6,103 nucleotides of DNA from an uncultured Bacteroidales bacterium (GCA_900321845.1 ONXT01000099.1:1-6103); one strand, 5' to 3'. Counted from the stretch's first letter, positions 1 through 5,599 are shown. Notes: generated from the sequence alone by a model not told the origin. Made by a program: numbers and translations.

Positions 1-114
1 ACCGCGTGGTGCGCGCCCGAATTTTGGGGTGTGTACATAAATGACAACGGCCACGATTAGCGTCGCCAAAATCGCCAGAATAATCAGAAGCACTTTCATC
101 TTTTTATTCCTCAT
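1..114 (-). CDS. 5' end of membrane-anchored protein, probably an MBL-fold (UlaG-like) metal-dependent hydrolase; partial
   Basis: Only the first 38 codons are in the window and the gene runs off the left edge. The product begins with a Lys-rich stretch (MRNKKMK), then one strongly hydrophobic segment of about 20 residues (VLLIILAILATLIVAVVIYV), then HTPKFGRAPRG. The first part is what a signal anchor or uncleaved signal peptide looks like. From memory, the pattern of a hydrophobic N-terminus followed by PKFGRxPxG is typical of Bacteroidetes MBL-fold hydrolases of the UlaG-like group, but no catalytic His motif lies in the window, so the family is inference. Two in-frame ATGs are possible: 112-114, and 97-99, which has a GAGG nine bases upstream and gives the more usual MKVLL start. 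The gene follows the rel stop by 23 bp (38 bp with the inner start), so co-transcription with rel is likely. Confidence 0.5.
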   Translation of the reverse strand, partial: MRNKKMKVLLIILAILATLIVAVVIYVHTPKFGRAPRG

Positions 115-137
115 CTTCTAAGAAGTCAGATTACAGA

Positions 138-1814
138 TTACGCGATGTCGAAACCGATACGTTCGATTTTCTCAATGTTGTCAATTTTGCGCAACTGCTC
201 GATCAGCCCGTTGAGTGCCTTGACGTTTTCAATGTAGAGCATCACCTCGCCGGTGAATACGCCGTTTTTGGTGGCGATGTTGAGGGAGCGGATGTTGAGG
301 TTGTGCTGGGAGGTTATGATGTCGATGATTTCCTTGATCATGCCGCGTTTGTCGAAGCCCTCCATGCGGATGCCGGAGAGGAAGGCGATATCCTGCTCTT
401 TGCGCCATTTGGCCTTGATGATGCGGTTGCCGAATTTCGACATCTGTTCGATGGCTTCCGGACAGTTGGTGCGGTGAACTTCTATGATGTCGCTGGATTT
501 CTGGAATCCCACCACTTGGTCGCCCGGGATGGGCTTGCAGCATTGCGCAATCACGTATTTGAAGTTGGAGGAGCTTTCGTCCAGCATGAAAATCTCGGGG
601 TTCTTCTCCAGCTCTTCATCGATGAGGGATTCCAGCGAGCGTTCATTCCGGTCGGTCACGGCCTTCTGGAAGCTTTCCAAATCCTTGTTTTTCGTGTTGG
701 AAAGGATGTGGGCGACTTTGCTCTTGGTGAGCTTTTTCTCGGCCACATAGTTCCAGAACTCGATGGGGGAGAGGATTTTTGTGGCGGACTGCACCTTGCC
801 GATGTTTTGCGGGTTGAACTCCATGTGGAGTTCGTTGAAAATGTCTTTCAGGATTTTCATGCCCTCTTCGGAATACTTCTTCTGTTCCAGTTTGATGGCC
901 TCCTTGATGCATTCGCGGGCGCGGGTGGTCTTTACGAAATCGAACCACTCGAATGTGGGCTTCTGGTTTTTGGAGGTGATGATTTCCACCTGATCGCCAT
1001 TTTTCAAGACGTAGTTTCTCGGCACGATGTTGGAATTGACTTTTCCGCCCAAGCATTTGTTGCCGAGATTGGTGTGCAGGTCGTAGGCGAAGTCGAGCAC
1101 GGTGGCGCCTGCCTTCAGCACGCGCATGTCGCCTTTGGGGGTGAAAACGTACACCTCCTTGAGGTCGAGGTTGAGTTTGAGTTCGTTCAGGAAATCGAGG
1201 GCGGAGCTGTCTTCGCTGGTGAGCACGGTGCGTATTTTCGCCAGCCAGTCCTCAACGCGGTTGTCGTATTCCTCGGGCGTGCGGCCTGCCTCCTTGTACT
1301 TGTAGTGGGCGGCCAAACCGCGTTCGGCGATTTCATCCATACGTTTGGAACGAATCTGCACCTCGATCCACTTGCCGCTGCGGCTCATAACGGTCGTGTG
1401 AAGTGCTTGATAGCCATTGGGTTTCGGATTCGTGAGGAAGTCGCGGACCCGGTCGGGCTTATTGTGTGGATAGATGTTGCTGACAATCCGATAGATGTCC
1501 CAGCAGCGCTTGATTTCGTCTTCCGGTTCCGCTTCAAAGACGAATCTTACAGCAAAAACATCGTAAACATCCTCGAAGTTGACCTTCTGCCGCTGCATTT
1601 TAGCAAAAATCGAACTGATGGATTTCGTTCTGCCAGAGACCTCCGCCTCAATATGCTCTGCCTCCAACTGCTGTTTGATGGGAACCACGAAGTCTTTAAT
1701 CATTGTCTCACGCGTCTTCTCGGTGTCCTTCAACTTGTTGGCTATCAACCGGTAATTGATGGGGTCGGTGTAACTCATTGCATAATCTTCCAACTCGCTC
1801 TTGATTTTATACAA
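138..1814 (-). CDS. rel: Rel C-terminal part: (p)ppGpp synthetase, TGS, helical, zinc-finger-like and ACT domains
   Basis: This is the part of Rel after the premature stop. Counting from a TTG at 1814, the synthetase domain shows GRTKS (61-65), YDVFAVR with metal-ligand candidate D85, the basic motif RVRD (122-125), NPKPNGYQALHTT (129-141) and EVQIRS with E151. The basic RxK/RD motif is the form found in bifunctional Rel/SpoT, not the EXDD form of monofunctional RelA. The TGS domain lies at about 218-280 (VYVFTPKGD … LKNGDQVEIIT). A helical region follows, then a Cys-containing zinc-finger-like segment with CC at 425-426, H447 and C451. The ACT domain lies at about 478-555. TTG 1814 is only the furthest upstream possible start; the first ATG is at 1776-1778, with a weak GGAAGA before it. 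Neither looks like a natural gene start, which supports one broken gene over two real ones. Confidence 0.85.
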   Translation of the reverse strand: MYKIKSELEDYAMSYTDPINYRLIANKLKDTEKTRETMIKDFVVPIKQQLEAEHIEAEVSGRTKSISSIFAKMQRQKVNFEDVYDVFAVRFVFEAEPEDEIKRCWDIYRIVSNIYPHNKPDRVRDFLTNPKPNGYQALHTTVMSRSGKWIEVQIRSKRMDEIAERGLAAHYKYKEAGRTPEEYDNRVEDWLAKIRTVLTSEDSSALDFLNELKLNLDLKEVYVFTPKGDMRVLKAGATVLDFAYDLHTNLGNKCLGGKVNSNIVPRNYVLKNGDQVEIITSKNQKPTFEWFDFVKTTRARECIKEAIKLEQKKYSEEGMKILKDIFNELHMEFNPQNIGKVQSATKILSPIEFWNYVAEKKLTKSKVAHILSNTKNKDLESFQKAVTDRNERSLESLIDEELEKNPEIFMLDESSSNFKYVIAQCCKPIPGDQVVGFQKSSDIIEVHRTNCPEAIEQMSKFGNRIIKAKWRKEQDIAFLSGIRMEGFDKRGMIKEIIDIITSQHNLNIRSLNIATKNGVFTGEVMLYIENVKALNGLIEQLRKIDNIEKIERIGFDIA

Positions 1815-1874
1815 ACCGAGCCGGTGGGCGATGGGTACGTAGAAGAACGAGGTTTCAGAGGAAATTTTCCACTG

Positions 1875-2384
1875 TTACTCAGTTGGCATTGATTCGAGGG
1901 TGCGCATGTTGTGCAGGCGGTCGGCGAGTTTGATGAGGATGACACGGATGTCTTCCGACATCGAGAGGAAAATTTTGCGGAAATTCTCCGCCTGAATGGA
2001 CTCGTCGCTGCTGATGGCAAGGTTCTCGATCTTGGTCAGTCCATCGGTGATTCTCGCCACTTTGTCGCCGAACATGTCGCGGATGTCCTCCAGCGTATAT
2101 TCGGTGTCCTCCACCACGTCGTGCAGCAAAGCACAAACCACAGAGGTGGTGCCGAGGTTGATTTCCTGCACCACGATTTTGGCCACTGCCAGCGGGTGGT
2201 AGATGTAGGGCTCGCCGCTCTTCCGTCGCATGTCTTTGTGAGCTTTCGCCGCAAGGGCCATCGCCTTGTGAATCTGTTCACGTTGCCTAGCGTTGGTCTT
2301 GTCGTACAAGAGCAGCAACAGCTCCTTATATTTCTTCAGTATGGTCTTTCTTTCTAATTCGGCGTTTGGAATGTAGATTTCCAT
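1875..2384 (-). CDS. rel: Rel N-terminal part: HD-type (p)ppGpp hydrolase domain, 169 aa, ends at the premature TAA
   Basis: This segment encodes an almost complete HD phosphohydrolase domain that removes the 3'-pyrophosphate of (p)ppGpp. Visible residues match the known Mn-binding and catalytic set of Rel hydrolases: RRKSGEPY at 53-60, H63 in IYHPLAVA, H88-D89 with E92-D93 in LLHDVVEDT, ITDGLTKIENL at 112-122, and D155 with N159 in IKLADRLHNMRTL. Their spacing agrees with Rel of Streptococcus (H53, HD77-78, ED81-82, D144, N148). The product stops just after RTLESMPTE, before the three-helix linker into the synthetase domain. The start at 2382-2384 is the first ATG and sits in an AT-rich leader without a clear Shine-Dalgarno, as is usual in Bacteroidota. 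If translated alone it would resemble single-domain hydrolases such as Mesh1 in length and content; whether it folds and works alone is unknown. Confidence 0.85.
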   Translation of the reverse strand: MEIYIPNAELERKTILKKYKELLLLLYDKTNARQREQIHKAMALAAKAHKDMRRKSGEPYIYHPLAVAKIVVQEINLGTTSVVCALLHDVVEDTEYTLEDIRDMFGDKVARITDGLTKIENLAISSDESIQAENFRKIFLSMSEDIRVILIKLADRLHNMRTLESMPTE

Positions 2385-2436
2385 TTTTATTAATTGTTTT
2401 TATGTCAGAGACGTATTTTTATTAATTGATTTTTAT
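2383..2436. repeat. AT-rich direct repeat, 14 nt exact (about 21 nt with one indel), across the nth-rel junction
   Basis: ATTTTTATTAATTG occurs at 2383-2396 and again at 2415-2428, a period of 32. With a one-base gap the match continues through TTTTTAT, to 2403 and 2436. The left copy covers the rel start codon and its leader; the right copy overlaps the nth stop codon (2433-2435). It could be a small tandem duplication of the rel leader, or chance in AT-rich DNA. Confidence 0.6.
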
Positions 2437-3086
2437 CGATTCTTTTTGTAATAATCGCACGCCTCCTTTATTCCGCAATTTTCGCAGTCGGGTTTGCGGG
2501 AGTGGCAGACGTAGCGGCCGTGCAGGATGAGCCAGTGGTGGGCTTTCGGGATGATGTCGTTGGGGAAGTGGGCGGTGAGTTGTTTTTCCACTTCAAACGG
2601 GGTGGTGGCGTTTTTGACAAGGCCGATGCGGTTGGCGACGCGGAAAACATGCGTATCGACGGCCATGGCGGGTTGGTCGTACACGATGGCGAGGATGACG
2701 TTGGCGGTTTTGCGCCCTACACCCGGTAGGCGCGTCAGCTCCTCCATCGTGTCCGGCACCTGTCCGTTGAAGTCCGACACTAACATCTTGGCCAGTCCGC
2801 TCAGGTGCTTGGCTTTGTTGTTAGGGTAGGAGACCGATTTGATAAGCTCTTGAATCTCAGACACCTCTGCTTTCGCCATTGCTTCCGGTGTTGGGAATTG
2901 GGCGAACAGCCCTTTGGTGACGATGTTCACCCGCTTGTCGGTACACTGGGCCGACAGCACTACGGCCACGATGAGCTCGAAGCTGTTGCGGAACTCTAAT
3001 TCCGAAGCGGCATCAGGATTGTGCTCGGCGAAGTACTGGATCAGGAAGTCGTATTTCTGTTTGAGGGTCATGGTTCTGTTATTCAT
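2433..3086 (-). CDS. nth: Endonuclease III (DNA glycosylase/AP lyase), 217 aa
   Basis: This base-excision repair enzyme removes oxidised pyrimidines from DNA and cleaves the abasic site by beta-elimination. The helix-hairpin-helix motif LPGVGRKTA is at 120-128 with the catalytic Lys K126. The catalytic Asp is D144 in AVDTHVFR. The [4Fe-4S] cluster loop is intact at the C-terminus with C194, C201, C204 and C210 in the family spacing C-x6-C-x2-C-x5-C. LSAQCTDKRVN at 44-54 is the usual N-terminal signature. The length fits the family (E. coli Nth is 211 aa, with K120 and D138). Two starts are possible: ATG 3084-3086 (MNNRTMTLK…) and ATG 3069-3071 (MTLKQKYDF…). The second resembles relatives better, and the first lies inside a repeat copy, so the true protein may be 212 aa. 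Neither start has a clear Shine-Dalgarno. The next gene, rel, starts 48 bp downstream. Confidence 0.95.
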   Translation of the reverse strand: MNNRTMTLKQKYDFLIQYFAEHNPDAASELEFRNSFELIVAVVLSAQCTDKRVNIVTKGLFAQFPTPEAMAKAEVSEIQELIKSVSYPNNKAKHLSGLAKMLVSDFNGQVPDTMEELTRLPGVGRKTANVILAIVYDQPAMAVDTHVFRVANRIGLVKNATTPFEVEKQLTAHFPNDIIPKAHHWLILHGRYVCHSRKPDCENCGIKEACDYYKKNR

Positions 3087-3109
3087 TCTAACCGCGAATT
3101 ACGCAGATT
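3083..3109. repeat. Direct repeat copy 1 (27 nt)
   Basis: This 27-nt block matches 3171-3197 at 26 of 27 positions (A at 3090 against G at 3178), with an offset of 88 bp. It begins TCATTCTAACCGCG and ends ACGCAGATT. On the minus strand it includes the upstream candidate ATG of nth (3084-3086). Confidence 0.8.
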
Positions 3110-3251
3110 TTATATTTTTTATTCTGGAAGTGGCGGGGTTGGTGGATGTTTTGTTTTGTCATTTGTTTTATCATTCTGACCGCGAATTACGCAGATTGAC
3201 GCGGATTTTTTTCTTTTGATTTATTCGCGAAATTGAAATAATTCGCGGTTA
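3089..3251. repeat. Possible small non-autonomous repeat element bounded by 13-nt inverted repeats
   Basis: The spacer between nth and the GxxExxY gene is bounded by a perfect 13-nt inverted repeat. TAACCGCGAATTA at 3089-3101 is matched by its reverse complement at 3239-3251. Inside lies a second copy of the left arm (3179-3189, ACCGCGAATTA), which could form an 11-bp stem with the right arm. CGCG-centred words recur (GACGCGGATT, ATTCGCGAAAT, ATTCGCGGT). There is no open reading frame for a transposase and no convincing target-site duplication. The left end abuts the first possible nth start; the right end touches the GxxExxY stop codon. It looks like a MITE-like or REP-like element, but the classification is inference. 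Confidence 0.5.
3171..3197. repeat. Direct repeat copy 2 (27 nt)
   Basis: This is the second copy of the block at 3083-3109, with one mismatch (G at 3178). It also carries CAT at the equivalent place (3172-3174), which shows that the ATG is a property of the repeat and not specific to nth. Immediately after it comes GACGCGGATTT, a partial echo of the same motif. Confidence 0.8.
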
Positions 3252-3270
3252 TTTCAGCCACACCTGAAAT
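3251..3270 (-). other. Perfect 7-bp hairpin overlapping the stop codon of the GxxExxY gene
   Basis: ATTTCAG (3251-3257) and CTGAAAT (3264-3270) are exact reverse complements around a six-base loop (CCACAC). The TGA stop (3254-3256) is in one arm. There is no T tract after it on either strand, so it is not a standard terminator; it could protect or pause the transcript. Confidence 0.5.
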
Positions 3271-3664
3271 TTCGAGTATTGGCAAATCTTTCGTATCGCA
3301 AAGATGTTTCACCAAAATTTAAAAGAATACCAAGACGTTTTTTAGTGACTTTCAGATAATTGAGAAGTTGCGCTCTGTGTGCAGGGCTTAGTTCAGATAC
3401 GGCTTTAATTTCCAGAATAATGTCTTCGTAGCAAATGAAATCTGCGAAAAATTTCTTGTCCAAAAGAACACCTTTGTAGTAAACGTCAAGTTGTTTTTCT
3501 CTTTCATAGGGAATGTGAAGGCTCTGTAGTTCCAGTGCAAGGGCTTCTTGGTAAACACTTTCTAGAAAACCGCATCCTAATTCTTTGTGGACTTCCATGG
3601 CAGCACCAATGATTCGATACGATTTGTCCCTGTGGACGATTCGAGTTTCAATAATTTCTTTCAT
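3254..3664 (-). CDS. GxxExxY family protein (PD-(D/E)XK nuclease-like), 136 aa
   Basis: The family is recognised from its name-giving motif G32-F-L-E35-S-V-Y38, preceded by IIGAAMEVHKELGCG. A nuclease-like core follows: FFADF with D75, then DIILEIKAV with E85 and K87, the D…ExK arrangement of the PD-(D/E)XK fold. QLLNYLK at 99-105 is also typical. Length fits the family (roughly 120-140 aa). No biological role is firmly established for GxxExxY proteins, and nuclease activity is only suggested by the fold. The ATG at 3662-3664 begins 5 bp after the symporter stop, without a Shine-Dalgarno, so translation may depend on the upstream gene. The coding sequence is visibly richer in A+T than nth, rel or the symporter, and a repeat element abuts its stop codon. 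Both suggest it arrived by transfer. Confidence 0.85.
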   Translation of the reverse strand: MKEIIETRIVHRDKSYRIIGAAMEVHKELGCGFLESVYQEALALELQSLHIPYEREKQLDVYYKGVLLDKKFFADFICYEDIILEIKAVSELSPAHRAQLLNYLKVTKKRLGILLNFGETSLRYERFANTRNFRCG

Positions 3665-3669
3665 AATAG

Positions 3670-5151
3670 TTAGTTTTTGAGATGGTTAGATTTCGTAGAG
3701 ATGGCGAGAAGTCCGATGAAGGTGAGCAGGCCGTTGACAATCAGCAGCTCAAAGCCGAATTTGTAGCCCCACAGCAGTTGTTCCGAGAAGCGGTTGAGCA
3801 GCAGGCAGAGAATAGGGGAGAGGAGGGCGATGAGCGGGATGAATTTCGGGAATTTGATTTGGCGTTTGGTGTAAATGCTGAACACAAACATGCCAAGGAT
3901 GGGGCCGTAAGTGTAACTTGCCACATTGAAGATGATTGTAATCAATGAGTTGTTGTGATGCTTGGAGAAGATGACGATGGTGATGAGGAAGGCGGCGGCT
4001 ACCAGGACGTGAATCAGTCGGCGGATGCGGATTTTCTTGTTCTCATCGTTGGAGAGTTTGTCGAGATGGATGAGGTCGTAGCAGATGGAGGTGGTGAGGG
4101 CGGTGAGCGTGCCATCGGCGCTGGAGTAGCCTGCGGAAATCAGTCCGACGACGAATACGATGGCGGTGAGCGGACCTAAGGAGCGGAACACGATTTCGGG
4201 ATAGATGCGGTCGGTCTGGTGGTCCTGGATGAATCCGCTGAGGTCGATGCCTTGGTTCTGGGCGTAAACCAACAGCATCCCGCCAAGCAGCAGGAAGAGC
4301 GCGTTCACGAAGACGAGGATGCCGGAGAAGGTCAGCATATTGCGTTGCGCGTCCTTCAAGTTCCTGCAAGTCAGGTTCTTCTGCATCATATCCTGGTCAA
4401 GGCCGGTCATGACGATGGTGATAAACATGCCGCTGATGATCTGTTTCAGGAAGTAGTTGGGTCTGTGCCAGTCGGTTTCGAAGACTTTGGTGTAGCCGGC
4501 ATCCTTCATTTGGGCGAAGGCATCGCTTAGAGAGATGTTTAATTTGTTGAAAATAATGGCAATAGTGAGGATAAGGGCGGCGAGCATGAATGTGGTTTGC
4601 AGGGTGTCGGTCCACACGACGGTTTTGATGCCGCCGCGGTATGTGTAGAGAAGGATGATGATAATCATCACGAGGGAAGTGAGCCAGATAGGGATGTTCC
4701 AAGCATCGAAGACGAAAATCTGCAACACATAGATTACCAAGTACATACGAAGTGCGGAGCCGAGCAGACGGGAGAGAATGAAGAAGACAGCGCCGGTTTT
4801 GTGTGCCTCGTTGCCCATGCGCCCGTCCAGCACCTCATAGACGGAGGTGACGTTGAGTTTGTAGTAAAGAGGCAGCAGCACGTAGGCGATGGCGATGTAG
4901 CCGAGGATGTAGCCGAGCACGATGCCGAAGTATGTGAACTGGATATTGGCGACATCACCCGGCACCGACATGAAGGTGACACCGGAGAGGGAGGCCCCAA
5001 TCATCCCGTAGGCCACTACGAACCACGGCGATTTGCGGTTCCCCGTGAAGTATGTCGCGTTGTTGGCTTTGCGCGATGTGAACCACATGATCACGAAAAG
5101 CAACAGGGTGTAGAGTGCAAAGAAAACAAGTATCAGTTTCGGGTTGACCAT
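3670..5151 (-). CDS. Sodium:solute symporter (SSS/SSF family), 493 aa
   Basis: This is an inner-membrane secondary transporter of the LeuT-like SSS family, which uses the Na+ gradient to import small solutes; the substrate cannot be read from the sequence. About 13 hydrophobic segments are visible, roughly at 5-24, 43-63, 73-96, 122-145, 153-170, 185-202, 236-252, 273-297, 326-346, 379-396, 403-427, 436-453 and 464-485. Family motifs are GASLSGVTFMSVPG (52-65), YRGGIKTVVWTDTLQ (171-185), GLDQDMMQKNL (250-260) and SAGYSSADGTLTA (339-351). The last is the segment whose Ser/Thr residues form the Na2 sodium site in this family. Length is normal and the frame is intact. The ATG at 5149-5151 has a GAGAG-type Shine-Dalgarno a few bases upstream and a promoter -7 element 26 bp upstream. 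The GxxExxY gene follows after 5 bp. Confidence 0.92.
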   Translation of the reverse strand: MVNPKLILVFFALYTLLLFVIMWFTSRKANNATYFTGNRKSPWFVVAYGMIGASLSGVTFMSVPGDVANIQFTYFGIVLGYILGYIAIAYVLLPLYYKLNVTSVYEVLDGRMGNEAHKTGAVFFILSRLLGSALRMYLVIYVLQIFVFDAWNIPIWLTSLVMIIIILLYTYRGGIKTVVWTDTLQTTFMLAALILTIAIIFNKLNISLSDAFAQMKDAGYTKVFETDWHRPNYFLKQIISGMFITIVMTGLDQDMMQKNLTCRNLKDAQRNMLTFSGILVFVNALFLLLGGMLLVYAQNQGIDLSGFIQDHQTDRIYPEIVFRSLGPLTAIVFVVGLISAGYSSADGTLTALTTSICYDLIHLDKLSNDENKKIRIRRLIHVLVAAAFLITIVIFSKHHNNSLITIIFNVASYTYGPILGMFVFSIYTKRQIKFPKFIPLIALLSPILCLLLNRFSEQLLWGYKFGFELLIVNGLLTFIGLLAISTKSNHLKN

Positions 5152-5176
5152 TTTCTCTCGGTTGGTAATTTGGCTG

Positions 5177-5184
5177 CAAAGATA
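5177..5184 (-). promoter_or_regulatory. Bacteroidetes -7 element for the symporter gene
   Basis: On the minus strand this reads TATCTTTG, an exact match to the Bacteroidetes primary-sigma -7 consensus TAnnTTTG. It lies 25 bp before the symporter ATG, so the leader would be short. A good -33 TTTG is not seen at the right spacing; the nearest TTTA (5212-5209) is about four bases too far. Confidence 0.6.
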
Positions 5185-5198
5185 CCCATAATTTTGGG
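5185..5198. promoter_or_regulatory. Near-palindrome in the symporter promoter spacer, possible operator
   Basis: CCCATAATTTTGGG is a 14-bp palindrome with six of seven base pairs matching. It sits directly upstream of the -7 element of the symporter promoter, where a bound dimeric regulator would block RNA polymerase. No regulator gene is in the window, so the role is a guess. Confidence 0.3.
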
Positions 5199-5341
5199 AT
5201 TCAGTCGGTAAAGCTCCGAAATTTTATACACAATTTGCTGTGATTAATAGGGACGGGGAGCTCGAAAACAACATTTTCAATCAAATAAGTCTTTGCATAT
5301 CAGTGGAATATCTTTTTTTTAGAAAAAAAACACGAAAGGTG

Positions 5342-5370
5342 TTGTATGAATCAAAAAAAACGTATTTTTG
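5342..5370 (+). promoter_or_regulatory. Promoter of the tRNA cluster (Bacteroidetes -33/-7 type)
   Basis: TATTTTTG at 5363-5370 matches the TAnnTTTG -7 element, and TTG at 5342-5344 lies 18 bp upstream as the -33 element. The stretch before it is very A/T-rich, with runs of eight T (5313-5320) and eight A (5323-5330), suggesting an UP-like element suited to strong stable-RNA transcription. The leader to the first tRNA is about 50 nt and begins with a small hairpin, CCTCA-AATG-TGAGG (5374-5387). Confidence 0.75.
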
Positions 5371-5421
5371 CAGCCTCAAATGTGAGGGACGTTATTTGAC
5401 ATCAATAAACGCAAAATACAA

Positions 5422-5494
5422 GCCGATATAGCTCAGTTGGTAGAGCAGCTGATTTGTAATCAGCCGGTCGGCGGTTCGAGTCCGTCTATCGGCT
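5422..5494 (+). tRNA. tRNA-Thr (anticodon TGT)
   Basis: This is a complete 73-nt cloverleaf. The acceptor stem GCCGATA/TATCGGC is perfect and the D-arm reads GCTC…GAGC. The anticodon stem GCTGA/TCAGC holds the loop TTTGTAA with anticodon TGT at 5455-5457. The T-arm GGCGG-TTCGAGT-CCGTC has one G-U pair. The discriminator base is T, and CCA is not encoded, as is common in Bacteroidota. It is the first gene of a three-tRNA transcription unit and reads ACA (and other ACN) threonine codons. Confidence 0.97.
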
Positions 5495-5508
5495 CGTTTG
5501 TATTTAAA

Positions 5509-5590
5509 GGGAGAGTCGCATAGTGGCAATTGCAACAGACTGTAAATCTGTCCTCTTCGGAGTTCGGTGGTTCGAGTCCACCCTCTCCCA
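5509..5590 (+). tRNA. tRNA-Tyr (anticodon GTA)
   Basis: This is an 82-nt class II tRNA with a long variable arm (CCTC-TTCG-GAG region, about 5552-5565), as expected for bacterial tRNA-Tyr. The acceptor stem GGGAGAG/CTCTCCC is perfect. The anticodon stem ACAGA/TCTGT holds the loop CTGTAAA with anticodon GTA at 5542-5544. The T-arm is GGTGG-TTCGAGT-CCACC. The discriminator is A and CCA is not encoded. It lies 14 nt after tRNA-Thr. Confidence 0.97.
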
Positions 5591-5599
5591 CTCATTTGC

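Larger units (their letters stand above)
138..2384 (-). pseudogene. rel: rel: bifunctional (p)ppGpp synthetase/hydrolase interrupted by an in-frame TAA
   Basis: This entry covers the whole Rel locus. Two open segments, 2384-1875 and the one ending at 138, are in the same reading frame and are separated by a single TAA (1875-1877). Reading through it gives about 748 residues, the usual length for long RelA/SpoT homologues. All expected domains appear in order: HD hydrolase, synthetase, TGS, helical, Cys-containing zinc-finger-like and ACT. The interrupted stretch reads MPTE-stop-QWKISSET; relatives have a Lys before this Gln (…KQxKI…ET), so AAA to TAA is the simplest explanation. No frameshift or other lesion is visible. 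Rel makes ppGpp from GTP/GDP and ATP under starvation and degrades it otherwise, so loss should affect growth control. Alternatives are a sequencing or assembly error, a real split gene, or readthrough. The locus lies 48 bp after nth and 23 bp before the MBL-like gene, as if in one operon. Confidence 0.85.

Noticed and set aside
303..1892. Plus-strand open frame of 529 codons antisense to rel
   Set aside because: It lies wholly opposite rel, whose motifs are unmistakable. Its Val/Phe/Gly/His/Glu-rich, motif-free product is what a codon-position shadow yields.
3083..3251. CRISPR-like array in the repeat spacer
   Set aside because: There are only two direct copies, with 61 bp between them, plus inverted copies. 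No regular spacer units and no cas genes are visible.
4597..5211. Plus-strand frame of 204 codons opposite the symporter
   Set aside because: It is antisense to a clear membrane protein; the His/Asp/Glu-rich product is the usual complement of hydrophobic codons.
5313..5330. T8-AG-A8 as a hairpin terminator for the symporter or the tRNA unit
   Set aside because: An A/T-only stem with a two-base loop would be unstable, and no gene ends there. It fits an A/T-tract UP-like region of the tRNA promoter better.
5240..5431. Plus-strand frame of 63 codons before the tRNAs
   Set aside because: It runs over the A/T tracts, the tRNA promoter and into tRNA-Thr, and has no recognisable protein features.
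5392..5595. Minus-strand frame of 67 codons with phrases such as GWTRTTELRRG and RRTRTADRLITNQ
   Set aside because: It is the antisense of tRNA-Thr and tRNA-Tyr. These phrases are well-known false proteins from reverse-strand tRNA genes.
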